DNA of 64,000 nucleotides from Chelydra serpentina. Lineage: Eukaryota; Chordata; Testudines; Chelydridae. Positions within the stretch are counted from its first letter, which is position 1, and every line of letters begins with the position of its first letter. The notes below the pieces were generated by a model. It searched no databases. It had not been told where the DNA came from and saw only the letters and a program-made list of their open reading frames with translations. A program made the position numbers and the translations under genes. Below are positions 53,394-64,000 of this stretch, piece by piece. The DNA lies in the NCBI GenBank assembly GCA_037349315.1, contig JBAIAC010000138.1:372001-436000 (forward strand), given 5' to 3'.

Positions 53394-53475
53394 CGTAGTT
53401 GACAGGATTCGAACCAGTGCAGGGAAACCCCAATGGATTTCTAGCCCATCGCCTTAACTACTCGGCCACAACTAC
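53394..53475 (-). tRNA. tRNA-Ser (AGA), decaying paralogue
   Basis: It has the same class II layout as the gene at 49783, with anticodon loop CTAGAAA (anticodon AGA, codon UCU). Compared with its partner it has G31:T39 in the anticodon stem, a broken T stem (ACTGG against CCTGT, one T:T) and a change of one of the two conserved D-loop G residues (GAGTAG). The acceptor GTAGTTG/CAACTAC and B box GGTTCGAATCC are intact. It is probably losing function. Confidence 0.85.
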
Positions 53476-53934
53476 TTGCTTTGTGCAGTTTTCTCACTAC
53501 ACTCTAGTTCTGTTCTCACTGAGTGATCGTTTCCTCAGACCAGCTTCCATAACACACTCACTGCCGTGCCATTGTGTAAGTGTGTCCATGGCTGAACAGC
53601 AAGAATTCCTGCTCATTTCCCTGCTGGCTGGAGCATGATGAGAGTGTGTTTGTGGTTAATGATGTTGCTGTAGATGGTTTATTCCCTACCTAGACAATTC
53701 AGACAGGCCCTTTCCCGTCATATCCCCAGCACATCAGTGATGCCGATAGCAGGGGCAGGTTTTCTTTGGAGCACTGAGATTTTTGGGGGGAGTTGGTGGC
53801 TCCTTTCTTTCCTCACCCTGGAGTAAGCTCAGCTTTTTATTCCATCCGTGATGATTCATGGAATAACAACAGCAGCATGAAGAACGAGGAGATGGAATAT
53901 CTCACTGCCGGGGGAAAGGTGGCCACGTCCCTTC

Positions 53935-54058
53935 TAGGGTGACCAGATGTCCCGATTTTATAGGGACAGTCCCAATTTTTGGGTCTTTTTGTTATATAGG
54001 CTTCTATTACCCCCCACCCCCCATCCTGATTTTTCACATTTGCTGTCTGGTCACCCTA
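53935..54058. mobile_element. MITE with TAGGGTGACCAGA termini, 124 bp
   Basis: It begins TAGGGTGACCAGATGTCC and ends TGTCTGGTCACCCTA, inverted termini of 13 bases. Flanks are GTCCCTTC (53927-53934) and CTCCCCTC (54059-54066). The paralogous unit has one GTCCCCTC (50533-50540), so this is an 8-bp duplication with one later change on each side. It is abundant in turtle-like genomes as I recall; a hAT origin fits the 8-bp duplication. Confidence 0.9.
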
Positions 54059-54175
54059 CTCCCCTCTGTCTGACCATTGTCACTGCAGGAGAGAAGGTTT
54101 GTAAGGAATCGAATACCCTGGCTCAGACAAGAGACACAGGAAGATTTTGCTGTTCATGTATCCATGCAAAGGAAC

Positions 54176-54646
54176 TTGTGTCTCTGTGTGAAAACGAGGA
54201 GGGAATTGAAACACTCACACGGTGGTGCTGAAGGCAGCAGGGAACCCCATAGGATGAGAATAGGAGATGTTCTCACGCAGCATGTTTCTTACTTTGCCCA
54301 TCTGTCAGTTTGATTATAATCGGTGGAAATATGTTACCATTGGTTTGTGTGTTTACACAGAGATTGACATTAACCAACTAATACGTCCTTCTTCCCAGCC
54401 TGCCTAATCTGCGGTGGGTGAGTTTGGAGGGACACGTTCGCTCTCCCCATTCCCCGTTCCAGGCCTGTGCTCTCCATGCTGCCCACTTCCCACACTGCTG
54501 GGATCCTTCCCTGATCTCCCCCCAGACCTCTGCCCCCCACCCCCACTTCTGGGAGCCCCTCCCAGCACTGTCCATCTCCCCTGCTGGCAGGATCCTGCCA
54601 CCTTCCTTTCATTTCCTGCCTCCCCCTGAGCAAAAGCTCAGCACTA
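54176..54646. other. No gene recognised
   Basis: Downstream of the duplicated unit there is C-rich sequence (54430-54620). The frames on both strands are compositional. Confidence 0.5.
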
Positions 54647-54718
54647 TTCCCACCCTGGGAATTGAGCCTAGGCCACTAGGGTGAAAACCAGGACTCCTGC
54701 ACACTAGACCACATGGGA
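54647..54718 (-). tRNA. tRNA-Glu (TTC)-like, probably decayed
   Basis: On the minus strand the 72 bases follow tRNA-Glu, with start TCCCATGTGGTCTAG, anticodon arm TCCTGGTTTTCACCCTAG (loop with TTC) and end GGTGGGAA. Damage includes a G:G at acceptor pair 7, loss of a conserved D-loop G, a B box reading GGCTCAATTCC, and a weak anticodon stem. An AAAA at 54632-54635 gives a T4 terminator about 12 bases downstream. It is most likely a pseudogene. Confidence 0.8.
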
Positions 54719-55028
54719 CTGGGATCGCTCTGGGGGGTCTAAGAGCCGCTCCTAAGAGCAGCAGCGCTGCCCAGCGGGGCCAGCACCCAGCGCTGGATTA
54801 ACCCTTCCCGTGCTGAGCTTCTCTCTCTCCATTCCCAGCACCTGTGATCAGGAACCAGAGATCGGGGCTCCCAGGTTCTCCACAGCCCAGGACTGAGATT
54901 GGGACCCCCCCCCCCCCATTGTGCGAGGTGCTGTACAAACCCTGGCCAACACCGGGACCACCAGGGGGATCCCCTCAATGTCCCAGAGCCTCTGCTGCCC
55001 AATTTCTCCTGACGCCCCCGGGATCCAC
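54719..55028. other. Spacer with a C14 run
   Basis: A homopolymer of C lies near 54904-54917. No gene is seen; the sequence passes directly into satellite. Confidence 0.55.
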
Positions 55029-58000
55029 ATTAGATACATATTAGATAGATAAATAGATAATTAGATAGATAATTAGATAAGTAGATAGAAAATTAGATAG
55101 ACAGGTAGATTATTAGATAGATAGATAATTAGACAGATAATTAGATAGATAGATAGATGATTATATAAATAATTTGATAGATAATTAGACTGATAGATAA
55201 TTAGATAGATAGATATTAGATAGATAAATAGATAAGTAGATAGATAAATAGATAGCTAGATGGATAATTAGAAACATAGGTAATTAGACAGATAATTAGA
55301 CAGCTAGATAGATAATTAGGTCGATAGACACTTAGATAATTAGATAGATAGAGAGATAATTAGATAGATATGTAGATTAGAGAATTAGATAGATAATTAT
55401 ATAATTAGACAGATAATTAGATAGATAGATAGATAGATAGACAGATAGATAGATAGATAGATAGATGATTATATAAATAACTTGATAGATAATTAGACTG
55501 ATAGATAATTAGATAGATAGATATTAGATAGATAAATAGATAAGTAGATAGATAAATCGATAGCTAGATAGATAATTAGAAACATAGATAATTAGATAGA
55601 TTGGTAGATTATTAGATAGATAGATAATTAAATAGATAGAAAATTAGATAATTAGAAAGATAGATACTTAGATACTTAGATAGATAGATAGATAATTAGA
55701 TAGATATGAAGATTATTAGATAGGTAGATAATTAGATAGATAATTAGATAGATAGGTAGTTAGATAGATAGATAGATAGATAATTACATAGATAATTAGA
55801 TAGATAGATAATTACATAGATAGATAATTACCTAGATAATTAGATAGATTGATAATTAGATAGATTATTAGATAAATACATATATAATTAGATCGATAAA
55901 TAGATAGCTAGATAGATCATTAGGTCGATAGATAATTAGTTAATTAGATCGATAATTAGATAGATAGAGAATTAGATAGATAATTATATAGATAGATAAT
56001 TAGATAGATAGAAAATTAGATAATTAGAAAGATAGATAATTAGATAGATAATTAGACAGCTAGATAGATAATTAGATAGATAATTAGATAGATAGATAAT
56101 TAAATAGCTAGACAATTAGATAATTAGAAAGATAGATACTTAGTTAATTAGATAGATAGATAGATAATTAGATAGATATGTAGATTATTAGATAGGTAGA
56201 TAATTAGATAGATAATTAGATAGATAGAATTAGATAGATAATTAGATTTATAGATAATTAGATAGATAGATAATTACATAGATAATTAGATAGATAGATA
56301 ATTAATTAGATCGATAATGAGAAAGATAGATAGAGAATTAGATAGATAATTATATAGATAGATAATTAGATAGATAGAAAATTAGATAGATAATTAGACA
56401 GCTAGATAGATAATTAGATTATTAAATCATAATTAGATCGATAATGAGATAAATAATTAGATAGCTAGAGAGATAATGAGATAAATTGATAGCTAGATAG
56501 ATAATTAGATAGATAGATATTTAGTTAATTAGATCGATAATTAGAAAGATAGATAGAGAATTAGATAGATAATTATATAGGTAGATAGATAATTAGAAAG
56601 ATAGAAAATTAGATAGATACTTAGACAGCTAGATAGATAATTAGATTATTAAATCATAATTAGATCGATAATTAGATCAATAATTAGATAGCTAGAGAGA
56701 TAATGAGATATATAATTAGACAGATAATTAGATATATGTATAGACAGACAATTAGATAGATAAATAGTTAGCTAGATAGATAATTAGATAGATGGATAAT
56801 TATATAACTAGATAGATAATTAGATAGATAGATAGATAATTATATAGACAGATAGATAATTAGATAGATAGATATTAGATAGATAGATAGATAATTAGAC
56901 AGATAATTAGAAAGATAAATAGATAATAAGATAGATGGATAATTAGTTTTATTGTTAATTAGATAGATAGGTAGATTATTAGATATATAGATAATTAGAT
57001 AGATAAATAGATAGATGATTAGATAGATAGATAGATATTAGATAGATAATTAGATAATTAGATTGATAACCAGATAATAAGAAAGATAGATAGATAATTA
57101 GAGAGATTGGTAGATTATTAGATAGATAATTAGATAGATAGAAAATTTGATAATTAGAAAGATAGATACTTAGATAATTAGATAGATAGAGAGATAATTA
57201 GATAGATATGTAGATTATTAGATACATAGTTAATTAGATAGATAATTAGATAGATAGGAAATTAGATACATAGATATTAGACAGATAAATAGATAATTAG
57301 ATAGATATATAGATAAATAATAAGATAGATAAATAGATAGCTAGGTAGATAATTAGATAGATAGAAAATTAGATAATTAGAATAATAGATAGATAATTAG
57401 ATAGCTAAATAGATAATTAGATAGATAATTAGATAGATAGATAATTAGATAGATAGATAATTAGATAGATTGGTAGATTATTAGATAGATAGATAATTAA
57501 ATAGATAGAAAATTAGATAATTAGAAAGATAGATACTTAGATACTTAGATAGATAGATAGATAATTAGATAGATATGTAGATTATTAGATAGGTAGATAA
57601 TTAGATAGATAATTAGATAGATAGGTATTTGGATAGATAGATAGATAATTAGAGAGATAATTAGATAGATAGATAATTACATAGATAGATAATTACCTAG
57701 ATAATTAGATAGATTATTAGATAAATACATATATAATTAGATCGATAAATAGATAGCTAGATAGATAATTAGGTATATAGATACTTAGTTAATTAGATCG
57801 ATAATTAGATAGTTAGAGAATTAGATAGATAATTAGATAGATAGACAGATGATTATATAAATAATTTGATAGATAATTACACTGATAGATAATTAGATAG
57901 ATAGATATTAGATAGATAAATAGATAAGTAGATAGATAAATAGATAGCTAGATGGATTATTAGAAACATAGATAATTAGATAGATAATTAGACAGCTAGA

Positions 58001-59450
58001 TAGATAATTAGATAGATAATTAGATAGATAGATAATTAGATAGATAGATAATTAGATAGATTGGTAGATTATTAGATAGATAGATAATTAAATAGATAGA
58101 AAATTAGATAATTAGAAAGATATATACTTAGATACTTAGATAGATATTTACCTAGATAATTAGATAGATAGATAATTAGATAGATTATTAGATAAATACA
58201 TAGATAATTAGATCGATAAATAGATAGCTAGATAGATAATTAGGTCGATAGATACTTAGTTAATTAGATCGATAATTAGATAGTTAGAGAATTAGATAGA
58301 TAATTATATAGATAGATAGATAAATAGATAGATAGAAAATTAGATAATTAGAAAGATATATAATTAGATAGATAATTAGACAACTAGATAGATAATTAGA
58401 TAGATAATTAGATAGATAGATAATTAAATAGATAGAAAATTAGATAATTAGAAAGATAGGTACTTAGATAATTAGATAGATAAATAGATAATTAGATAGA
58501 TATGTAGATTAGAGAATTAGATAGATAATTATATAATTAGATAGATAATTAGATAGATAGATAATTAGATAGATAGATAATGAGATAGATACATATTAGA
58601 TAGATAAATAGATAATTAGATAGATAATTAGATAAGTAGATAGATAGAAAATTAGATAGACAGGTAGATTATTAGATAGATAGATAATTACATAGATAAT
58701 TAGATAGATAGATAATTAGATAGATTGTTAGATAAATACATAGATAATTAGATAGATAAATAGATAGCTAGATAGATAATTAGATAGATAGATAATTAAT
58801 TAGATCGATAATGAGAAAGATAGATAGAGAATTAGATAGATAATTATATAGATAGATAGATAATTAGAAAGATAATTAGAAAGATAAATAGATAATAAGA
58901 TAGATGGATAATTAGTTTGATTGTTAATTAGATAGATAGGTAGATTATTAGATATATAGATAATTAGATAGATAAATAGATAGACGATTAGATAGATAGA
59001 TAGATATTAGATAGATAATTAGATAATTAGATTGATAACCAGATAATTAGAAAGATAGATAGATAATTAGAGAGATTGGTAGATTATTAGATAGATAATT
59101 AGATAGATAGAAAATTTGATAATTAGAAAGATAGATACTTAGATAATTAGATAGATAGAGAGATAATTAGATAGATATGTAGATTATTAGATACGTAGTT
59201 AATTAGATAGATAATTAGATAGATAGGAAATTAGATAGATAGATATTAGACAGATAAATAGATAATTAGATAGATATATAGATAGATAATAAGATAGATA
59301 AATAGATAGCTAGGTAGATAATTAGATAGATAGAAAATTAGATACTTAGAATAATAGATAGATAGATAATTAGATAGCTAAATAGATAATTAGATATATA
59401 ATTAGATAGATAGATAATTAGATAGATAGATAATTGGATAGATTGGTAGA
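55029..59450. repeat. GATA/ATTA satellite array 4
   Basis: Same satellite and orientation as the other arrays, with its own internal block repeats. The passage around 56930-57300 recurs around 58890-59250, and a block with AGATACTTAGATACTTAG recurs near 55670, 57530 and 58130. It ends at the exact edge of the right arm of the inverted duplication. Confidence 0.97.
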
Positions 59451-59549
59451 TCCAGAGAGGCCAGAGAGGCCTTGAGCAAGGATGGTAAATTAGTCTCCGC
59501 CCAGGCTCTTCTACACCGGAAGTCAGAAGAGTGCAGGGTGCTTTCCACT

Positions 59550-59623
59550 GCTCCCATGGTGTCAGGGCAGCAGGGCTCAGGGCTTTGAATCCTGGAATCT
59601 GAGTTCAGGTCTCGGTGGGACCT
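59550..59623 (+). pseudogene. tRNA-Gln (TTG) pseudogene
   Basis: This is the plus-strand partner of the tRNA-Gln at 51694. The anticodon loop (CTTTGAA) and T loop region remain. The D arm is scrambled (GTCAGGGCAGCAGGG), the acceptor has a C:C, and the T stem has a G:T. The length is 74 instead of 72. Confidence 0.85.
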
Positions 59624-60446
59624 TGGGGCAGCTCTTCTGCCACCTAACACTCCTGGGTGTTCCAAGGCTTCGTCTTGCTCTCTCCAGTGACGTGGGAGCC
59701 TGTCTTTTGCCGGCTCGCTGTTGTGACTTGAGCGCCAGAGGGGACGATGGATCCAGAAGGCTGGTCGTGCCGGGATCCTGTAGTTAGGGGTGCGAGCTCC
59801 ATTTCCTCTGAGTCCTGAAGCTGGGCTGCAGCCTGGCCTTGGAGGCAGCCCGATGGGTTGACCTACTGCCCAACCTTCTGCTGATGAACCTCAGCCCCCA
59901 CCCGTGCAGGGTTTGATGCATCACTTAAATTCCAGGACGCTGAGGGATTTCAGCTCCCTTTGTCCAGAGGGAACCTTCACCCCACTCCCAGCCAGATTCT
60001 TGTCCATGGGATCACTGTAGGGGGCTGGGTGCCTCTTTGTCTTCTCTCTCTAGGACAGGCCAGGGGACTATAACTGGGGCATCTGAGCACCCAGGACCTT
60101 CTGTGGAGCTGCAATTTCCCTTCCCCTTCTATGGTCTCATCTGTCATTGACTCCAGCCTTGTTTCTATCCACCCTCAGCACCATCCCAAGCCAGCTGCAC
60201 TCACCTCGAAAAGACAGTGTCCCCTGGGGGGTGTAAATCAGTGACCTCTCTCCTCTCTGAGCACTGACTGCCCCTCCATTTCCTGGCCTCTCAGTCTATG
60301 CAGATGGGACCTTCCCCTCCCGTACCCTTCTCCTTCCTCATCCGCCATCATCCCAAGCAGCACAGCGGGTGGGAATCTTAAAAGTACCCAGGTGACTTAG
60401 GAGCAGAAACCCCCACAGACCTTCCCTGCAATTGGCACTTGCGCCT

Positions 60447-60885
60447 TGTGACGGAGTAGAGAGCGAGATGGATCTGACCTGAGAGGCTGGCTGCAGTGGG
60501 AAAGGCTGCATTGGAAATGCGAGACTTTACCTGAGGCTGTAACCTGAGCCAGGACGGGGGTTGGGAGGTGACACCTTTGGCTGGGAGAATGGACAGGCGA
60601 GAGGAGGGGCCCCGGGGGAGGGGAAGAGAGGCTGCTGGAGGGTTTGGCGTTTTGGTTTCAGTTTGAAGCTGGGTGGTGAAACGCAGGGAACCCCATAGCT
60701 GGGGTCTAAGCTCCCTGCCCCCCCCCCCAGAAGGCCCAGCTGAGGGGTCCGGGTCATACTTACAAGCTCTGTTTGGACTCTTTCCTGACAACCCTAATAA
60801 ACCTTCTGTTCTACTGGCTGGCTGAGAGTCACATTGAATCCCGGGAAGAGGGGTGCAGGACCTGACTCCCCCACACTCCGTGACA
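60447..60885 (+). mobile_element. Solo LTR of an endogenous retrovirus-like element, 439 bp
   Basis: It starts TGTGACGGAGTAGAG and ends CACACTCCGTGACA. The pentamer CGCCT flanks both sides (60442-60446, 60886-60890). A polyadenylation signal AATAAA lies near 60797. The 3' portion ('ccttctgttctactggctgg') matches the LTR at 48591-49159 in inverse, so they are one family with different internal lengths. The left arm of the duplication lacks it. Confidence 0.93.
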
Positions 60886-60977
60886 CGCCTCACTGAGCAG
60901 GATTGAAACTCACGCAGGGAGACTGCTGGGGAGCCTCCCCCTGGGCGTGAGCAAAGCAGCAGGGTGAAGAGAGAACT

Positions 60978-61008
60978 TGGAGATGCTGGGGATTGAACCC
61001 AGGGTCTC
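60978..61008 (-). pseudogene. tRNA-Ala-like 3' fragment
   Basis: On the minus strand it reads CCTGGGTTCAATCCCCAGCA followed by TCTC, the T arm and 3' acceptor strand of a tRNA-Ala-type gene. It breaks off exactly where the CR1 tail begins, so the LINE may have inserted into or beside the tRNA-like gene. Confidence 0.65.
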
Positions 61009-64000
61009 ATAGAATCATAGAATCATAGAATCTCAGGGTTGGAAGGGACCTCAGGAGGTCATCTAGTCCAACCCCCTGCTCAAAGCAGGACCAACCCCAA
61101 CTAGATCATCCCAGCCAGGGCTTTGTCAAGCCTGACCTTAAAAACCTCTAAGGAAGGAGATTCCACCACCTCCCTAGGTAACCCATTCCAGTGCTTCACC
61201 ACCCTACTAGTGAAAAAGTTTTTCCTAATATCCAACCTAAACCTCCCCCTCTGCAACTTGAGACCATTACTCCTTGTTCTGTCATCTTCTACCACTGAGA
61301 ACAGTCTAGATCCATCCTCTTTGGAACCCCCTTTTAGGTAGTTGAAAGCAGCTATCAAATCCCCCCTCACTCTTCTCTTCTGCAGGCTAAACAATCTCAG
61401 TTCCCTCAGCCTCTCCTCATAAGTCATGTGCTCCAGCCCCCTAATCATTTTTGTTGCCCTCCGTTGGACTCTTTCCAATTTATCCACATCCTTCTTGTAG
61501 TGTGGGGCCCAAAACTGGACACAGTACTCCAAATGAGGCCTCACCAGTGCCGAATAGAGGGGAATAATCACGTCCCTCGATCTGCTGGAAATGCCCCTAC
61601 TTATACAGCCCAAAATGCCGTTAGCCTTCTTGGCAACAAGGGCACACTGTTGACTCATATTCAGCTTTTCGTCCACTGTAACCCCTAGGTCCTTTTCTGC
61701 AGAACTGCTGCCCAGCCATTCGGTCCCTAGTCTGTAGCAGTGCATGGGATTCTTCCGTCCTAAGTGCAGGACTCTGCACTTGTCCTTGTTGAACCTCATC
61801 AGATTTCTTTTGGCCCAATCCTCTAATTTGTCTAGGTCCCTCTGTATCCTATCCCTACCCTCCAGCGTATCAACCACTCCTCCCAGTTTAGTGTCATCTG
61901 CAAACTTGCTAAGGGTGCAGTCCACACCATCCTCCAGGTCGTTGATGAAGATATTGAACAAAACCGGCCCCAGCACCGACCCTTGGGGCACTCCACTTGA
62001 TACCGGCTGCCAACTAGACATGGAGCCATTGATCACTACCCGTTGAGCACGACCATCCAGCCAGTTTTCTATCCACCTTACCGTCAATTCATCCAGCCCA
62101 TACTTCTTTAACTTGCTGGCAAGAACGCTGTGCGAGACTGTATCAAAAGCTTTGCTAAAGTCAAGAAATAGCACATCCACTGCTTTCCCCTCATCCACAG
62201 AGCCAGTTATCTCATCATAGAAGGCAATTAGGTTAGTCAGGCATGACTTGCCCTTGGTGAATCCATGCTGACTGTTCCTGATCACTTTCCCCTCCTTTAA
62301 GTGGTTCAAAATTGATTCCTTGAGGACCTGTTCCATGATTTTTCCAGGGATTGAGGTGAGACTGACTGGCCTGTAGTTCCCCGGATCTTCCTTCTTCCCT
62401 TTTTTAAAGATGGGCACTACATTAGCTTTTTTCCAGTCATCCGGGACCTCCCCCGATTGCCATGATTTGTCAAAGATAATGGCCAATGGCTCTGTAATCA
62501 CATCGGCCAACTCCTTTAGCACCCTCGGATGCAGTGCATCCGGCCCCATGGACTTGTGTTCGTCCAGCTTTTCTAAATAGTCCCGAACTACTTCTTTCTC
62601 CACAGAGGGCTGGTCACCTCCTCCCCATACCGTGCTGCGGAGTGCAGCCATCTGGGAGCTGCCCTTGTCTGTGAAGACAGAGGCAAAAAAAGCATTGAGT
62701 ACACTAGCTTTCTCCGCATCCTCTGTCACAAGGTTCCCTCCCTCATTCAGCAAGGGGCCCACACGTTCCTTGACTTTCTTCTTGTTGCTAACATACCTGA
62801 AGAAACCCTTCTTGTTACTCCTAACATCTCCAGCTAGCTGCAACTCCAAGTGTGATTTGGCCTTCCTAATTTCACTCCTGCATGCCTGAACAATATTTTT
62901 ATACTCCTCCCTGGTCATTTGTCCAATCTTCCACTTCTTGTAAGCTGCTTTTTTGTGTTTAAGACGAGCAAGGATTTCACTGTTAAGCCAAGCTGGTCGC
63001 CTGCCATATTTACTTTTCTTTCTACACATCGGGATGGTTTGTTCCTGCAACCTCAATAAGGTTTCTTTAAAATACAGCCAGCTTTCCTCGACTCCTTTCC
63101 CTCTCATGTTATTCTCCCAGGGGACCTTGCCCATCAGTTCCCTGAGGGAGTCAAAGTCTGCTTTTCTGAAGTCCAGGCTCTGTATTCTACTGTTCTCCTT
63201 TCTTCCTTGTGTCAGGATCCTGAACTCGACCATCTCATGGTCACTGCCTCCCAGGTTCCCATCCACTATTGCTTCCTCTACTATTTCTTCCCTGTTTGTG
63301 AGCAGCAGGTCAAGAAGAGCTTTTCCCCTAGTTGGTTCCTCCAGCACTTGCACCAGGAAATTGTCCCCTACACTTTCCAAAAACTTCCTGGATTGTCTGT
63401 GGACCGCTGTATTGCTCTCCCAGCAGATGTCGGGGTGATTAAAGTCACCCATGAGAACCAGGGCCTGTGATCTAGTAACTTCTGTTAGTTGCTGGAAGAA
63501 AGCCTCGTCCACCTCATCCGCCTGGTCTGGTGGTCTGTAGCAGACTCCCACCACGACATTACCCTTGTTGCTCACACTTCTCAATTTGATCCAGAGACTC
63601 TCAGGTTTTTCTGCAGTTTCATACTGGAGCTCTGAGCAGTCATACTGCTCTCTTACATACAACGCAACTCCCCCACCTTTTCTGCCCTGCCTATCCTTCC
63701 TGAACAGTTTATATCCATCCATGACAGTACTCCAATCGTGTGAGTTATCCCACCAAGTCTCTGTTATTCCAATTATGTCATAATTCCTTGACTGTGCCAG
63801 GACTTCCAGTTCTCCCTGCTTGTTCCCCAGGCTTCTTGCATTTGTGTATAGGCATTTAAGATAACTCACCGATCGTCCTGCTGTCCCAGTATGGGGCAGG
63901 AGCCCTCCCCTCTTGCACTCACCTACTTGTGATTCCTCCCGGTATCCCACTTCCCCACTTACCTTGGGGCTTTGGTCTCCTTCCCCCGGTGAACCTAGTT
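61009..64000 (-). mobile_element. CR1 LINE, minus strand, running off the window
   Basis: The 3' end at 61009 has three ATAGAATC octamer units and the CR1 3' UTR ('tcatctagtccaaccccctg', inverted). The coding region then continues without interruption to the window edge. No truncation is visible inside the window, so the element may be full length. ORF1, if present, lies beyond 64000. It is a different subfamily from 33055-35718. Confidence 0.96.
61101..63950 (-). CDS. CR1 ORF2: endonuclease plus reverse transcriptase, 949 codons intact
   Basis: The frame has no stop or frameshift. The endonuclease spans about residues 30-245: [15 protein letters not shown] (Asn), [13 protein letters not shown] (Glu), [14 protein letters not shown] (Asp, Asn), [11 protein letters not shown] and [10 protein letters not shown] (Asp, His). 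The linker is followed by the reverse transcriptase at about 470-740: [64 protein letters not shown] and [12 protein letters not shown] with the catalytic FADD. The thumb and CR1 C-terminus ([30 protein letters not shown]) are complete. The length equals a usual CR1 ORF2. The ATG at 63950 is the first in the open frame; the true start could lie outside. The protein nicks target DNA and copies LINE RNA in place. It could be active if the rest of the element is sound. Confidence 0.95.
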   Translation of the reverse strand: MGYREESQVGECKRGGLLPHTGTAGRSVSYLKCLYTNARSLGNKQGELEVLAQSRNYDIIGITETWWDNSHDWSTVMDGYKLFRKDRQGRKGGGVALYVREQYDCSELQYETAEKPESLWIKLRSVSNKGNVVVGVCYRPPDQADEVDEAFFQQLTEVTRSQALVLMGDFNHPDICWESNTAVHRQSRKFLESVGDNFLVQVLEEPTRGKALLDLLLTNREEIVEEAIVDGNLGGSDHEMVEFRILTQGRKENSRIQSLDFRKADFDSLRELMGKVPWENNMRGKGVEESWLYFKETLLRLQEQTIPMCRKKSKYGRRPAWLNSEILARLKHKKAAYKKWKIGQMTREEYKNIVQACRSEIRKAKSHLELQLAGDVRSNKKGFFRYVSNKKKVKERVGPLLNEGGNLVTEDAEKASVLNAFFASVFTDKGSSQMAALRSTVWGGGDQPSVEKEVVRDYLEKLDEHKSMGPDALHPRVLKELADVITEPLAIIFDKSWQSGEVPDDWKKANVVPIFKKGKKEDPGNYRPVSLTSIPGKIMEQVLKESILNHLKEGKVIRNSQHGFTKGKSCLTNLIAFYDEITGSVDEGKAVDVLFLDFSKAFDTVSHSVLASKLKKYGLDELTVRWIENWLDGRAQRVVINGSMSSWQPVSSGVPQGSVLGPVLFNIFINDLEDGVDCTLSKFADDTKLGGVVDTLEGRDRIQRDLDKLEDWAKRNLMRFNKDKCRVLHLGRKNPMHCYRLGTEWLGSSSAEKDLGVTVDEKLNMSQQCALVAKKANGILGCISRGISSRSRDVIIPLYSALVRPHLEYCVQFWAPHYKKDVDKLERVQRRATKMIRGLEHMTYEERLRELRLFSLQKRRVRGDLIAAFNYLKGGSKEDGSRLFSVVEDDRTRSNGLKLQRGRFRLDIRKNFFTSRVVKHWNGLPREVVESPSLEVFKVRLDKALAGMI

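Larger units (their letters stand above)
53178..54175. repeat. Segmental duplication unit S, copy 2 (with tRNA-Ser)
   Basis: Direct copy of 49567-50643. The left boundary is exact (both start GATAGCTACCCACAATGC), and the G-rich tract abuts it. Copy 2 contains the MITE 53935-54058. Confidence 0.92.
59451..61010. repeat. Segmental inverted duplication, right arm
   Basis: Inverse of 50757-51873. It contains a degenerate tRNA-Gln, a tRNA-Ala-like fragment and, unlike the left arm, a solo LTR. Both ends abut repeats: satellite at 59450 and the tail of a CR1 LINE at about 61009. Confidence 0.92.

Noticed and set aside
53394..53475. tRNA-Ser copy as an amber suppressor (a CTA triplet is visible)
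   Set aside because: CTA are loop positions 32-34. With U33 in register the anticodon is AGA, the ordinary serine type.

Overview
The window looks like a vertebrate, most likely turtle (or another non-avian sauropsid), genomic segment. The evidence is several CR1 LINEs with the octamer 3' tail and long ORF2s, Penelope-type repeats, MIR-like SINEs, hAT MITEs, ERV/Gypsy LTRs and eukaryotic tRNA genes with internal A/B boxes. Species-level assignment is inference. There is no operon structure and no intact host protein gene. The content is satellite, transposons, tRNA genes and tRNA relics, and exon remnants.

Layout. Bases 1-4348, 31309-33054, 35719-about 46718 and 55029-59450 are a GATA/ATTA-type (Bkm-like) satellite; a short inverted patch lies at 6284-6462. 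Long blocks recur almost verbatim inside and between the arrays. A CR1 LINE at 33055-35718 sits in the satellite, and satellite paralogues of its empty site survive at about 37490 and 39780.

The 27 kb island 4349-31308 holds two or three hAT MITEs, a decayed linker-histone-like C-terminal exon (6463-6738), MIR relics, tRNA relics (iMet, Asn, Cys and one unassigned), a broken CR1, an antisense second LINE type, and a 7.3 kb LTR element at 15146-22453. That element has LTRs about 1.6% diverged, a tRNA-Ser-like primer site, a SCAN-like Gag with a zinc knuckle, a protease-like domain and a long unrecognised linker. It has no visible reverse transcriptase, RNase H or integrase. Its 3' reading frame encodes a single-TM, possibly type II, membrane protein interrupted by a Penelope insertion with a 12-bp target duplication. 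The island continues with candidate exons of a maestro HEAT-like (MROH) gene on the plus strand (23540-29111), probably decayed. An 836/785-bp inverted repeat links 14310-15145 to 30524-31308.

The island 46719-55028 and the segment 59451-64000 carry a cluster of minus-strand tRNA genes (Phe, Ser-CGA, Gln, Lys, Ser-AGA, Glu). A direct duplication (49567-50643 / 53178-54175) and an inverted one (50757-51873 / 59451-61010) multiply these tRNAs; in each pair one copy looks sound and the other is decaying. Four insertions (a Penelope palindrome, a hAT MITE and two solo LTRs) have clean target-site duplications, and three of them have a matching empty site in the paralogue. The right edge is a CR1 on the minus strand with an unbroken 949-codon endonuclease plus reverse transcriptase ORF, running off the window.

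The parts do not form a pathway. The most unusual object is the pol-less LTR element with its membrane-protein gene.
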